Assembly (NCBI GenBank): GCA_947629245.1 | Contig: CANRDC010000002.1 | Location: 62,001 to 126,000, forward strand | Direction: 5' to 3' | From: an uncultured Oscillospiraceae bacterium | GTDB taxonomy: Bacteria > Bacillota > Clostridia > Oscillospirales > Oscillospiraceae | Length of the DNA stretch: 64,000 nucleotides | Shown: piece after piece, positions 27,741 through 37,887 of the stretch | Position numbering within the stretch: position 1 is the first letter of the stretch | Layout: each line of letters opens with the position of its first letter | Notes under the pieces: model-generated | What the model was told of the DNA's origin: nothing | Seen by the model: only the letters and a program-made list of their open reading frames with translations | Databases searched by the model: none | Position numbers and translations under genes: made by a program

Positions 27741-30206
27741 ATGCCAATTAGAAATTACATTCGCCCTCAGACGGAGATCTATCAGCAACTCGAGGTGACC
27801 ATCGACGAAGTCGGGTCGCAGATGGCGACTTGCGTGATTGGTCCTAACTATGCACTGTACCGTTACGGTAAGGAAGAGCTCCCTGCTACGACCTACAAGA
27901 AGGAGGGGGCGGAGATTCCTTATGTGTTCCACCAGGAATTTGAGTATGACTACAGCGTCGATACCTCTTATGTCAAAGTTTACGCTGAAGGTCTGCAAGC
28001 CAGTATCGCAGAATTCAATAACAAGCTCAGTGTTGATAAGAGCAATCTTACCGTGCTGCGCCTGAATGCTGTAGATGATTCTAGATATGAGTTGTTCGCC
28101 TCTGCTAATGGTGAGCACCTGGCTCAGGAGCTGAAAGGCTATGGCGTACAGATTGGAGATAAGTTGCTAATTGATCAAGGAGATGGCGTTACCCCTCGCG
28201 TTCGTACGGTGCTTGACATCGTCGGCAAGCGCATCCCTGCGATTGTGACTGTTTCCACCGATAATCTTGCCGGTGAGGAATCTACGGTGAAATGCGAACT
28301 CACTAGCAAAAAAGATGTTTACACCGCTACGAAGAGCACGGTTTACTTGCTTTCTGTTGAGACTAAGTCCGGTGACGCGGATAAGAAAGTCCTGAAGATC
28401 ACCGACACTACCGGATTGGATGTCATGTCTTATGTGGACGTACAGGAAGGTCAAGAGTTCGAGGTCGGCACCTTTGGTGTGAAAGCTAAGATCAGTAACG
28501 TCAACAGCTTGAAAGAGGGGCAGTCCTTCTCGATCTCTTGCGTTGCCGAGATGGCTTCCACGACCGAGTTTGACGGCTTGCTTCTTGACGCCATGCCCGT
28601 CACGTTGGACTACCTGAAGGAAGATGCTGCTGCTAAACTTCATAAGGTGACCCTGATGAAGGAATACAGCGGTGAAGTTTGCGCTGCTGCCGGAATCAAT
28701 GCTCCTTACACTGTAGATGGTGAGAAGGTGACGATCAATCCTGATCTTGCTCTTTTCATTGAAGACCAGCAGACCTTCGCTTACTTCCGTGACGATGTTG
28801 GTAAACTTTTCGTCCAGTTCCGCGTTCTGATCATCCCGCAGGAAGACGAAGAAAAGTTCACGCTGCATAACGACATCGAAGTACAGACGGCATTCGGGAC
28901 CATTGACCAGGACAACGACATCGCTTACGCCTGTCACTGCGCTCTTCAAGGTGCAGCGCTGCGTGCGATCTACGCTATCCGCGTACGTGGGCTTGAAGAA
29001 ATCAACTTCATGGAGGCTGCTCAGAAGTCTCAGGCTGACCGCGACATGTACTCCTACGCTGTCATCACAGACAATGAGGATTGCGCTCGTGCCGTTGCCG
29101 AATACAACGTCACCCTCTGCGCCCCGGATGTGAAGATGTGGCGCCGTACGCTCTGGGGTGTTGACCCGATTGGGGAATATACTGCCGGATCTACCGACAA
29201 CAATGGTCTGCCCATCCGTGCTACGTTCTCTGATATCACCGGAGACAGCAACTCGACCAACAACACGTTGGTGCAGATCGCTGAGGACACGGATCTTGAC
29301 CTGAAGGCCATCAACTTCAACGGGCTTCTTACCACGATGCGTCGTGGTGACGTGATCCAGCTTTCTGTGAATGGCGAGCGCTACCTCGTGAAGGAAGTTC
29401 TTTCTTCGAAGGAATTGCTTCTGGACAAAGGACCTAAGACTGAGATCACGACACCGGTTGAGATTTCTCTTATCCACGCTGACACGCCTTTGAATCGTCG
29501 AGAGTTCGTCCAACAGGTCTGCACGCGCTTTAACAGTTTGCGTAAGACGGTTGTGTGGTCGGATGGTGCAACATTCGATGGAGAAATCATCAAGAACAAG
29601 TACTTAGCGGCTTACATTGCCGGTCTGGCTTCTGCGGTTGTTCCTCAGCAGTCCATGACGCACTCTGAAGTGACCATCGTTGACAATGCCTCTCGTACGT
29701 ACACCTTGTACAGCCGTGAAGAACTCGACGATATTGCCAAATATGGGTGCTTGGTCGTGGCTCAGGACACCAAGGGAAGCCCATGCTACGTACGTCACAA
29801 CTTGACTACCGAGACCGATAAGGGCTTGCTCTACTACGAAGAATCTTGCATCCGCAACATCGACAGCATGTCCTACATGACGGACGATACGATCAGCCAC
29901 TACATTGGTCGTGCGAACGTCACTCCGTCGGCCCTGCGCTCGATCTACCGAGATCTGAACTCGCTCTACACGCGTCTGACGAACAACAGCACTGATGACC
30001 TCATCGGACCGCAGTTGGTGCGCTTCAGTGACCTGACTGTCAAGCAAGACCCGACGCTCAAGAGCCGCGTGCTCGTGAACGTAAAATGGTACGTCCCGGC
30101 TCCGTTGAACAACATCCGTGTTTACGAGATGGCGTTCGTTGCGGATGTGGATGAAGTCAATGCAGAATCCTATGCTGCATACGAAGCAAGTATCGCACAA
30201 CAATAA
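27741..30206 (+). CDS. Tail sheath protein
   Basis: MPIRNYIRPQTEIYQQLEV start; 821 aa; C-terminal NNIRVYEMAFVADV; followed by a tube-size gene. Confidence 0.75.
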   Translation: MPIRNYIRPQTEIYQQLEVTIDEVGSQMATCVIGPNYALYRYGKEELPATTYKKEGAEIPYVFHQEFEYDYSVDTSYVKVYAEGLQASIAEFNNKLSVDKSNLTVLRLNAVDDSRYELFASANGEHLAQELKGYGVQIGDKLLIDQGDGVTPRVRTVLDIVGKRIPAIVTVSTDNLAGEESTVKCELTSKKDVYTATKSTVYLLSVETKSGDADKKVLKITDTTGLDVMSYVDVQEGQEFEVGTFGVKAKISNVNSLKEGQSFSISCVAEMASTTEFDGLLLDAMPVTLDYLKEDAAAKLHKVTLMKEYSGEVCAAAGINAPYTVDGEKVTINPDLALFIEDQQTFAYFRDDVGKLFVQFRVLIIPQEDEEKFTLHNDIEVQTAFGTIDQDNDIAYACHCALQGAALRAIYAIRVRGLEEINFMEAAQKSQADRDMYSYAVITDNEDCARAVAEYNVTLCAPDVKMWRRTLWGVDPIGEYTAGSTDNNGLPIRATFSDITGDSNSTNNTLVQIAEDTDLDLKAINFNGLLTTMRRGDVIQLSVNGERYLVKEVLSSKELLLDKGPKTEITTPVEISLIHADTPLNRREFVQQVCTRFNSLRKTVVWSDGATFDGEIIKNKYLAAYIAGLASAVVPQQSMTHSEVTIVDNASRTYTLYSREELDDIAKYGCLVVAQDTKGSPCYVRHNLTTETDKGLLYYEESCIRNIDSMSYMTDDTISHYIGRANVTPSALRSIYRDLNSLYTRLTNNSTDDLIGPQLVRFSDLTVKQDPTLKSRVLVNVKWYVPAPLNNIRVYEMAFVADVDEVNAESYAAYEASIAQQ

Positions 30207-30229
30207 ACCTCTAACATCATCTAAATACT

Positions 30230-30658
30230 ATGGCTGATATTTTCGGAGCAGATAAAAAAGTTCACGGAGCTGATAAGATCGTCATGTCGTCCGGCGTGAA
30301 GGTCTCATTCGACGATGACGTGAAGCTGGCACAGAGCGTCGACCTTCAGTACCAAAGGCAAGTGCAGCCGGTGTATGAGTTGGGCAGTGAGGACATCTGG
30401 GTGTCTCTCACTCCTGCTTCCGGCACCTGTAACATGAGCCGTGTTGTTGGTGAGGACGATCCGTACGAATTCGTAAATGGAGACAAATGCGACGGCTACG
30501 ACATCACTCTTGATGAGGGTGAGTCGACCTGTTCTAAGGAGCTTTCCACGGTTACAGCTACGGGATGTCATACTATAAGCTGTGGTCTTCAGGCGCAAGC
30601 CGGTCAGGGCTTCCTCACGGAGAACATGCAAGCCTTCGTTGGAATGATCAAGGACTAA
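30230..30658 (+). CDS. Tail tube protein
   Basis: 142 aa; directly after the sheath gene; own terminator. Confidence 0.65.
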   Translation: MADIFGADKKVHGADKIVMSSGVKVSFDDDVKLAQSVDLQYQRQVQPVYELGSEDIWVSLTPASGTCNMSRVVGEDDPYEFVNGDKCDGYDITLDEGESTCSKELSTVTATGCHTISCGLQAQAGQGFLTENMQAFVGMIKD

Positions 30659-30708
30659 TAATTCTTGATAGTTCTTACTGGACATATCTGAAAGATTCAT
30701 GTAAAGTC

Positions 30709-30745
30709 ATGGCGGGCACACGCAATGTGTCCGCCATTTTCATTT
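30709..30745 (+). terminator. Rho-independent terminator after the tube gene
   Basis: ATGGCGGGCACA-CGCAA-TGTGTCCGCCAT then TTTCATTT; 12 bp with one G-U. Confidence 0.8.
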
Positions 30746-30749
30746 CCCC

Positions 30750-33242
30750 ATGAAAGCGTCTTTCACCACTAAGCAGAGAGGCAACACCGCGTACCAGAAC
30801 TCATCCACACATGCAAAAGGCTCGCAAGCACTAGCCAGCATGCAAACAGGATGCCTTTACCCGGGGGTCGTAGAGAAGTGCGATATAACGACTGGGATGC
30901 TGGATGTCATTGTCTTGGGGCACCGTATTCCACAAGTTCGTTACTTAGCTGAAATTGTAGCTTCATTCGTAGGAGTGCAGACCGTAGCATTGCCACCGTC
31001 TGGGGCTAACGTGCTTGTCCTCTATTGGCCTGCAGGTAGTTATGCACTGAGCGCAGGTTCCAATATCACAGAAACGAAAGGCGGATGGAATCCTCCTGTG
31101 ACAGGAGATACAGAGTTTGATGTCCTGGAGAAAGGAGAGGCTCTAGCTGTGGAAGGTGATGATGAACGCCAGACGGCTACTGGTTTCCAGCTTCCCTACG
31201 ATATGCTTCCTGGAGAATGGAGCAAGGAGACAGGCATTGGCCCGGCGCTTCGCTTGCTCTACAACTTTGCCCAGATGACAGCAGGTGATCTCGCTAAGGT
31301 TGAGGTGCACCTTATCAATGACATGGTACGCATCATCGACAATGAGTTCAGACATCATCATGTTGCAGGAGATGACATCTATTGGTCCGATGGAGAGCAT
31401 GCCAACAAGGAGGAGCATGTTACCTCCTATTGCTTCGAAGCAGAAGGGAAGCAGGACAAGAGCGAGACATTAGCCAATCAGGAGGGCACAGGGGTCTACA
31501 AGGGCCCGACGAAGGACGATGATCCAAACATGTTCAACGCCACAGGAAGGTGGCGTCTATCGACGTACAAGGGCTTTCTTGGGGACATGATCCACACCTG
31601 GGTCACAAGGCCCACAGAGGTGGCTTCTAACACCATGGACGAGGCGTTCCGTGGCAGCAACTTCCGCCAGTGGATCGGACAGGACGGCACCTTCTTCATC
31701 CAAGCAGGAATGGCAGTACAAATTGAGGTGAACCCGCACCAGGTAGTGCCCGCGATTATCAAGTCGCACATGGATCCTGAGTTCAATCCGAAGGACCAGC
31801 AACTGAAGCTTGAGAGTTCATTCCTGAAGATCTGGGGAGACGGGCCTAAATGGGACGACTTGAAGGTCTCCTGCTGGCAGATGCGCTCGTACCTGAAGTA
31901 CATTCCATTGTGGCATTCTCTTTCCCGGTTCCGCCAGATGGAGCAGAATCAGTACTGTAAGATACCTACTGAAGCGGAAGCCCCGGAATCGAAACCAAAT
32001 GCAGACGAGGAGGACAAGGAGAACGTCAACTCTGGAGCAGATCAGGAGATGGATCCTGCCGGGTATGCCAGCATCGCGATGGACAGGACCGGCAACTTAT
32101 CACTTGTGTCCAACTCCGACACATCCATCATCCTCTCTAACGGCAGCGTCCAGATCGCAGCGCCCGGTAACGTCGAAATTAAGGCCGGAGGTACATTGAA
32201 CCTGCAGGGTCAGAACGTTATTATTCACTCTGCTCTCGATATGGAGATCATGAGCTTCTTTGGCGGGATTTACCAGAAGGCGCGTACTTGCATCCACAAC
32301 CTGTGCGAGAAGGGGAGAATATGGCTGAAATCCGACGCTAAGGAGGATGATACGGATCCTGGGGATTGCCCATTGGATGACGGTCCTGAGGAAGCGAAGA
32401 TCAAGAAGAACGGTATTATACTGGACGCTCCGAAGACCAAGATACTGGCATTTGGGGCCAAAGGCGTTGACGTCGTATCGCGCGAGAAGGAAGGACATAT
32501 CATCTTGCAGGCGAAAGGCGCTGAATCTGATGTGAAAGTTTCCACAACCCAGCATATCCTTATGCGGGCTATTAAGGATTTCAAGGTCAAATGCATGGGG
32601 GCAGGCTTCGGAGCTGTGCGCACGAAGTTCACCAGCATGATGACCAAGTTTGGCGACAATATACTATTCAAAGGAGGTTCTGTGGAATGTAAGGGCAGCA
32701 TTAAGACTATGTCTGTCCAATCAGTAGGCGGCTACATCGGGCCTAGCAAGTACAATGGAGAGAAAGAAAATGTGCCTGAACCTGAACCAGAGGATGGAGA
32801 GACTGATAAGGTAGGAGATGAGGCAAAGGAGCTGGAGGATGAAGACCTGAAGTCAAAGTACGACGAAGAAGAATTCGAGGACAACGACTGGGAGCTACCT
32901 GAGTGGAAACTTAAAGGCGCTGACGAGGTGCTGAAGCCATTAGCGCTTAAGGCTTCATTAGCCGACGACTATGCTACCGGTGAGAGTGGAAGTTCCGAGA
33001 TGACGGAGGTCTATGTCTACGAGACAATGCTTCTTGGCGCTGAACGTACCTCAACATCCAACCTACCATGGCCCGGTAAAGAGGCCAAGATGTTCTGCTA
33101 TATGGGAGGGGAAGTAGAACTCACAGAAAAGTGGGATTCTCAATTCAGTTCCTCGAACATATTGACTAAGGACGACATGGTCCCCTATCCGTACACGTTT
33201 GCATTCTGCAAGCCTGAGGAACTCCGCAGTAAATTTCAATAA
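30750..33242 (+). CDS. Baseplate spike / gpV-VgrG-like protein
   Basis: OB-fold-like N-term GVVEKCDITTGMLDVIVLG; beta-helix-like NLSLVSNSDTSIILSNGSVQIAAPGNVEIKAGGTLNLQGQNVII. Confidence 0.65.
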   Translation: MKASFTTKQRGNTAYQNSSTHAKGSQALASMQTGCLYPGVVEKCDITTGMLDVIVLGHRIPQVRYLAEIVASFVGVQTVALPPSGANVLVLYWPAGSYALSAGSNITETKGGWNPPVTGDTEFDVLEKGEALAVEGDDERQTATGFQLPYDMLPGEWSKETGIGPALRLLYNFAQMTAGDLAKVEVHLINDMVRIIDNEFRHHHVAGDDIYWSDGEHANKEEHVTSYCFEAEGKQDKSETLANQEGTGVYKGPTKDDDPNMFNATGRWRLSTYKGFLGDMIHTWVTRPTEVASNTMDEAFRGSNFRQWIGQDGTFFIQAGMAVQIEVNPHQVVPAIIKSHMDPEFNPKDQQLKLESSFLKIWGDGPKWDDLKVSCWQMRSYLKYIPLWHSLSRFRQMEQNQYCKIPTEAEAPESKPNADEEDKENVNSGADQEMDPAGYASIAMDRTGNLSLVSNSDTSIILSNGSVQIAAPGNVEIKAGGTLNLQGQNVIIHSALDMEIMSFFGGIYQKARTCIHNLCEKGRIWLKSDAKEDDTDPGDCPLDDGPEEAKIKKNGIILDAPKTKILAFGAKGVDVVSREKEGHIILQAKGAESDVKVSTTQHILMRAIKDFKVKCMGAGFGAVRTKFTSMMTKFGDNILFKGGSVECKGSIKTMSVQSVGGYIGPSKYNGEKENVPEPEPEDGETDKVGDEAKELEDEDLKSKYDEEEFEDNDWELPEWKLKGADEVLKPLALKASLADDYATGESGSSEMTEVYVYETMLLGAERTSTSNLPWPGKEAKMFCYMGGEVELTEKWDSQFSSSNILTKDDMVPYPYTFAFCKPEELRSKFQ

Positions 33243-33255
33243 ATAACCCATTACT

Positions 33256-34032
33256 ATGCCTGAAGACGAAACAAAAGACATTATGGATACGCCTAATGTA
33301 TCCGAAGCTGAGGAGAACAACCCTACTGCTTCTCCTGCTGCCGACGCGGTTGCCGCGTATTTAGCCCAGAAACGAGCTCAAGAAGAAGAAGAGGCCAAAA
33401 AGACAGCCGAGTCCTTGTTGAGCGGTAAACCCGAGGAGCCCAAAGAAGAGGAGAGCAACGCTCAGCCCAAGGAAGAACGTATCAACCTGCAGTACACATC
33501 GGGATTCGAGTATAACGAGATGGACATCATGGAGCAACAGTCCATCACGATCAACACGCAGGATATCCCGGTCACCCATGAAGATCAGGTAGCCTACCTG
33601 AAGAGCATGCTCAATGATACACCGTTCGAAATAGATATTAGCTTGTATGGCGGGCAGATGACGATTCATGCGCGTGCTGTATCTGTCTATGAACAGCAGG
33701 TGGCAGCAGTAGCAGCATTCAATGAGACTATAAACTCTGAAAACTCCGGGCTGGCAGCTATCCTAGCACCGACCTTTATGCAGAAGGTTCGTATTGCACT
33801 CCAGTTGCGTTCGTGCAATGGTTTCATAATCAGCGACATGGCATTCAAGCCTGAACCGAACAAGCTGAAGGAACATGTAAAGCTACTTACTGAGAAATCA
33901 GACGAAATCCTCGGAGGAACATCTGCTGCCCGGTGGAATGCTTACATTTACGCGCTTAATATCTTTGAGCACAAGCTGACGAAACTCAATGAAATGGCGC
34001 TTAACCGGGATTTTTTAAGTCCAGGCGATTAA
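33256..34032 (+). CDS. Tail assembly chaperone, zero-frame product
   Basis: Upstream of the tape measure; contains an in-frame T TTT TTA heptamer near its end. Confidence 0.75.
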   Translation: MPEDETKDIMDTPNVSEAEENNPTASPAADAVAAYLAQKRAQEEEEAKKTAESLLSGKPEEPKEEESNAQPKEERINLQYTSGFEYNEMDIMEQQSITINTQDIPVTHEDQVAYLKSMLNDTPFEIDISLYGGQMTIHARAVSVYEQQVAAVAAFNETINSENSGLAAILAPTFMQKVRIALQLRSCNGFIISDMAFKPEPNKLKEHVKLLTEKSDEILGGTSAARWNAYIYALNIFEHKLTKLNEMALNRDFLSPGD

Positions 34033-34059
34033 GACCGTATCTTCTCGCGTATCGTCTGG
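34011..34059 (+). promoter_or_regulatory. Programmed -1 ribosomal frameshift signal
   Basis: T TTT TTA (34011-34017) in the zero frame; stem CCAGGCGAT (34021-34029)/ATCGTCTGG (34051-34059), 9 bp with one G-U; inner AAGA/TCTT. Confidence 0.78.
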
Positions 34060-34469
34060 GGTTGCTCAGAGAAGGGTACCCACAAGGGTTAGCGTCCCGT
34101 ATCCGCGAACTGTATATGCGTGATATGGTACGTATGGAGCAGATTGTAGAGGCACGGATGGAACATGTACAAATTGCAGCAACATTATTAGGTCCGAATG
34201 TTGACCTCAAGAAGTTTAAATCCGTCAATGATACCTTCAACAATGATATTGACGCGACAGCCTCCTTGAGAGAATATGCTCTCTTCTATGCCAGAGAACA
34301 AGAAATTGTGCGGGAAAGTATAGCTGGGGCCATGATGAAAGCCTTTGAACGTATGAAAAAAGATGGTACAATAGACGCGTTCAAGAAAAGAGTGGCTGAA
34401 GCTCGCGCTCGCATTCACGCTAACGATCCTCAGCCCACTCGTAAAAAACGTACTAAGACCAATGCCTAG
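34017..34469 (+). CDS. Tail assembly chaperone, -1 frameshift extension
   Basis: -1 frame open from the slippery site; reads KSRRLRPYLLAYRLGLLREGYPQGLASRIRELYMRD and ends at the tape measure start. Confidence 0.75.
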   Translation, partial: KSRRLRPYLLAYRLGLLREGYPQGLASRIRELYMRDMVRMEQIVEARMEHVQIAATLLGPNVDLKKFKSVNDTFNNDIDATASLREYALFYAREQEIVRESIAGAMMKAFERMKKDGTIDAFKKRVAEARARIHANDPQPTRKKRTKTNA

Positions 34470-37400
34470 TATCACGCAAAGCATGCTGGATATCATTGCG
34501 AACCAATCGCAATACAACAGCAACCAGGTAAATGGAATGGCTAATGTCATTGCCAAGTACTTCGGTGTAGCGGGACTCAAAGACCTGCCTAAAGGCATGC
34601 AGGATGTGATTAAGCAAGGCATGTACGTCTTGTCCAACAACTACGGGGACAAGATGGGCATCTTGAACCAGGGCAATTTGTTTGCCAACATGCACCAAGC
34701 TATCCTGTCCGGAGGCCCGATGCGGAGTTCAGGACTGGGTGGAAACCTGATCAGTTCTGCTTCAGGCGCAGGCGCCAGGTCTGTACAGATGGCTGACATC
34801 ATGACAAAAGTAGCAGGGGACTACTTTGCCACGAAGGATGGGGCAGAGCGTATCAGCAACACGCATGGTATGTCGTCCCAGCTATTTGAGGGATACGCCG
34901 CAGGCGTGATGAGGGAACGCGGTATTAATGACGACGACATCAAGACTGTCGTATCTAAAGGCCGAGGCGCTGAAAGTTTGAGAAAAACTTTGGCAGAAGC
35001 TAAGAAGAACGGTGTCGACACCAACAGCCAGCAGTACGAGACCATGGTCGACATCTACCGCGTTACCCGGGAACGCGAGAAGAAGATGAAGTCCATGTCA
35101 CAGTACAAGGAACTTCAAGAGGAGGAGAAGAAGCTCAAGAAGTTCGAGAGCATGGATCAGAAGAAGATGACGTCTGAGGAGCGCGAGGAAGCCAGGAAAA
35201 CGGCTAAACGCGTGCACGAGATCAGGTCATCTCTCGACAGGCAAGTGGACAAGGCCTTGGAGGGCACAGAACTTGAGGAAGAGACAATCGACGGCAAGAG
35301 GGTAGGAAAGAAGAAGATCTCATCGGCCGACCTCACAGCTGCCCGGCAGCAGCAGTGGAAAGGCGGCACGCAGGCGGAGATGATCACGAAGGATGCTGTG
35401 AAGGATGTCCATGAAGCCTTACGTGCCGGGTCGAAGAATATAGCGGAGTTGGAGAAGATGTTTGGCACGAGTGAATTCAGTGAATTGCAGAACATGGCCA
35501 AGCAATTAGGCATGGGCTCGCTCACGGATAAGCAGAATGTTGACAAGGTGACACGCAGCATCAAGCAGGCGCAGGTGCTCGCAGAGAAGACAGGAAGGTC
35601 GATCCAGTCGATCATGAACGAGCAAGGCTCGCTTGCTAGTGCTTACTCCAGGATATATGGAGGTGAATATCGTGTCGATAACAAGGCTGTAGCAAGAACG
35701 CAGCGCATATCAGAAGAGGCAGGAGCTGCATCAGCTGAAGCAGGTATAGGCGGCACTAAGGAAGAGGTTGCAGCGGGGCAAGTAGCGTCTGATGCCGCTG
35801 CCATGGAGGAGACGAAGAACATTTCCGCGTTGAAGTACACATTACACAGCGATAAAGCTGTATCTCTTTCAAAAGAAGCAAAAGAAAGTGGTGCTGATCT
35901 TGAGGCTCGTATCGACGAAGCTTTAAATAGTGGGGATTACGAGGCTATAGCTGCGTTAGATGCCGAGGCAGGACAATGGGTAAGTACCTACGGCGATATG
36001 AATGCTTATAAGCAGCTGAACGCTAATAAAGAGTTTGGCAGCGATATAGCAGGGAAATATCAAATGTCTCGTGTTTTGTCGAATGTTCAAGAGGACATGG
36101 GCAATCTCACGCAGGAGCAGATACAAGGTATGGCGCAGAATGGCACGGATATCACATCTGAGAAGACTCAGGGCCAGATTCTGTCTGCGTTAAAGAATGT
36201 TAGCAACAGTACGCTCAACCGCATCAATAAAGCTGCTGAGAAGTCTCCTGAAGCCATGGAGAAAGAAATCAATTCCATACTTGAGGAAGCTAAGGGGACG
36301 ATGTCTGAGGAAGACTACGCCGAATTTGAAAAATCGGTGAGAGGTATTCAAGAAATGGGCGCTGGAGGACGTAAATATCTTACGTCGAAAGCGTATGATA
36401 AAGACAATGAAGGACGGGAAACTCTTGAGTCTAAGATGAAGAATGAGACAGCTATCAGCAAGAAGATCTTGGACGACACGTTGGCAGAAGGTGAAGAAGT
36501 ACAGAAGACCGGCGTGCAGTCAGCTATCGCAGGGGCATTAGCCGGGGATAAGGCTATTACGAACAGGGACGCCGCCTTGCAGTACATGGTGGATAAAGGC
36601 TATGTCGGTGAAAATGGCTTTGTGGGGCAGAAGGAGATTGAGAAGATGAATAAAGAGGACTCCGGCATGTTCGCCCTGCAGCTCGACACGGAAACCGGAG
36701 CTATTAAGAACACGGACGCCCTCGATAAAGAGATCACACTCCCGGATGGATCGAAAGTGCCGCTATGGAAGGCTATGGGACTTGGAGAGACGAAGGAGGA
36801 GGCCCTTAAAAACGCGAAGGACACGAATAAGGTAGCTCAAGGCATGCAGGAGTTAAGCAAACAGGGAATATCGTCTGCAGGCCTTGGAAATGGTAATGTG
36901 GCGTTCTTTGACCAGAAGTCTATGGACGAGCGCACGGATATGATGGAAGAGCAGCGCCAGCTCCAGAAGGAATCTCGTAAGCGTATCAATGCTTATAACA
37001 CGAATGGAGAGCGTATCTCAGATGCTGAGTTTGACGAGAACGGCAAGCTCAAATCCGCCACAGTAGATGGTAAGAAATACGAGGGTAGGGAATTGGAGAA
37101 GAAGTTGAAAGATGTGGCTTCTAAGGACACGAAGATTCAGAATGCGCTGGCCGGGTTGGATAATGAGTATGGTGAAGCCGCTAGAAAAACGCAGGCGCAT
37201 GATCAGTTTGTGAACTCTTTAGTTGGCGGTGCCGGACTTACTGGAGATGAGGAGCTAACAGATGACGACTTCTCAGAAGATAAGTGGGACGATTTGTCTG
37301 AGGAAGAAAAAGCTTCGTATGGGGGACGCAGTAATTATAAGTACCAGCTCGCTATACGCCAGAAATTACAAGAGTCTTATAAGAACCTGAAAGGTGATGC

Positions 37401-37878
37401 TAAAAAGAAGTTCGATGAATATGCTGTGGATTATTTGAAGCGCACAACTGCCAGGAAGCCTGGGGAGTCGGACGAAGATTTTGAGGATCGTATTAAGGAG
37501 AAGGTTGATGACAAAGAACTCACTGCTCGTGAATACGCTAACATTATGTCCGAGCATCGTAAGGAGATCGGATCTCTTGAAGGAGGTAAAAAAGCAAGTG
37601 ATGACTATGGTGTTGTTGCAAAAGCTGAACGGGGCGACTTTCTCAATGAAAAGGGACCACAGAAGTTTTGGGTCAATGGTCACAATCAGACGATAAACAT
37701 GGACGATGTGCGCCGCGATCTTGGCATGGGAGGCGGTCCGGGAGGTCCTGGAGGTCCTGGAGGCGGCGTAGATATGTCGGGGCTGGAAAACTTATTACAG
37801 CCGTTAGCAGCCGTTATTAACTCACTTGGAGGGTGCGTCAACGGACAAGCTCTTCGGGTTACCGAAACATCAGCATAA
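34462..37878 (+). CDS. Tape measure protein (probable)
   Basis: Longest tail ORF (1138 aa), helical, follows the frameshifted chaperones. Confidence 0.65.
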   Translation: MPSITQSMLDIIANQSQYNSNQVNGMANVIAKYFGVAGLKDLPKGMQDVIKQGMYVLSNNYGDKMGILNQGNLFANMHQAILSGGPMRSSGLGGNLISSASGAGARSVQMADIMTKVAGDYFATKDGAERISNTHGMSSQLFEGYAAGVMRERGINDDDIKTVVSKGRGAESLRKTLAEAKKNGVDTNSQQYETMVDIYRVTREREKKMKSMSQYKELQEEEKKLKKFESMDQKKMTSEEREEARKTAKRVHEIRSSLDRQVDKALEGTELEEETIDGKRVGKKKISSADLTAARQQQWKGGTQAEMITKDAVKDVHEALRAGSKNIAELEKMFGTSEFSELQNMAKQLGMGSLTDKQNVDKVTRSIKQAQVLAEKTGRSIQSIMNEQGSLASAYSRIYGGEYRVDNKAVARTQRISEEAGAASAEAGIGGTKEEVAAGQVASDAAAMEETKNISALKYTLHSDKAVSLSKEAKESGADLEARIDEALNSGDYEAIAALDAEAGQWVSTYGDMNAYKQLNANKEFGSDIAGKYQMSRVLSNVQEDMGNLTQEQIQGMAQNGTDITSEKTQGQILSALKNVSNSTLNRINKAAEKSPEAMEKEINSILEEAKGTMSEEDYAEFEKSVRGIQEMGAGGRKYLTSKAYDKDNEGRETLESKMKNETAISKKILDDTLAEGEEVQKTGVQSAIAGALAGDKAITNRDAALQYMVDKGYVGENGFVGQKEIEKMNKEDSGMFALQLDTETGAIKNTDALDKEITLPDGSKVPLWKAMGLGETKEEALKNAKDTNKVAQGMQELSKQGISSAGLGNGNVAFFDQKSMDERTDMMEEQRQLQKESRKRINAYNTNGERISDAEFDENGKLKSATVDGKKYEGRELEKKLKDVASKDTKIQNALAGLDNEYGEAARKTQAHDQFVNSLVGGAGLTGDEELTDDDFSEDKWDDLSEEEKASYGGRSNYKYQLAIRQKLQESYKNLKGDAKKKFDEYAVDYLKRTTARKPGESDEDFEDRIKEKVDDKELTAREYANIMSEHRKEIGSLEGGKKASDDYGVVAKAERGDFLNEKGPQKFWVNGHNQTINMDDVRRDLGMGGGPGGPGGPGGGVDMSGLENLLQPLAAVINSLGGCVNGQALRVTETSA

Positions 37879-37887
37879 CAGAGCAGT

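Noticed and set aside
28167-29513. 448-aa minus-strand ORF opposite the tail sheath gene
   Set aside because: Antisense shadow of a well-supported CDS; no recognisable domain; no start signals.
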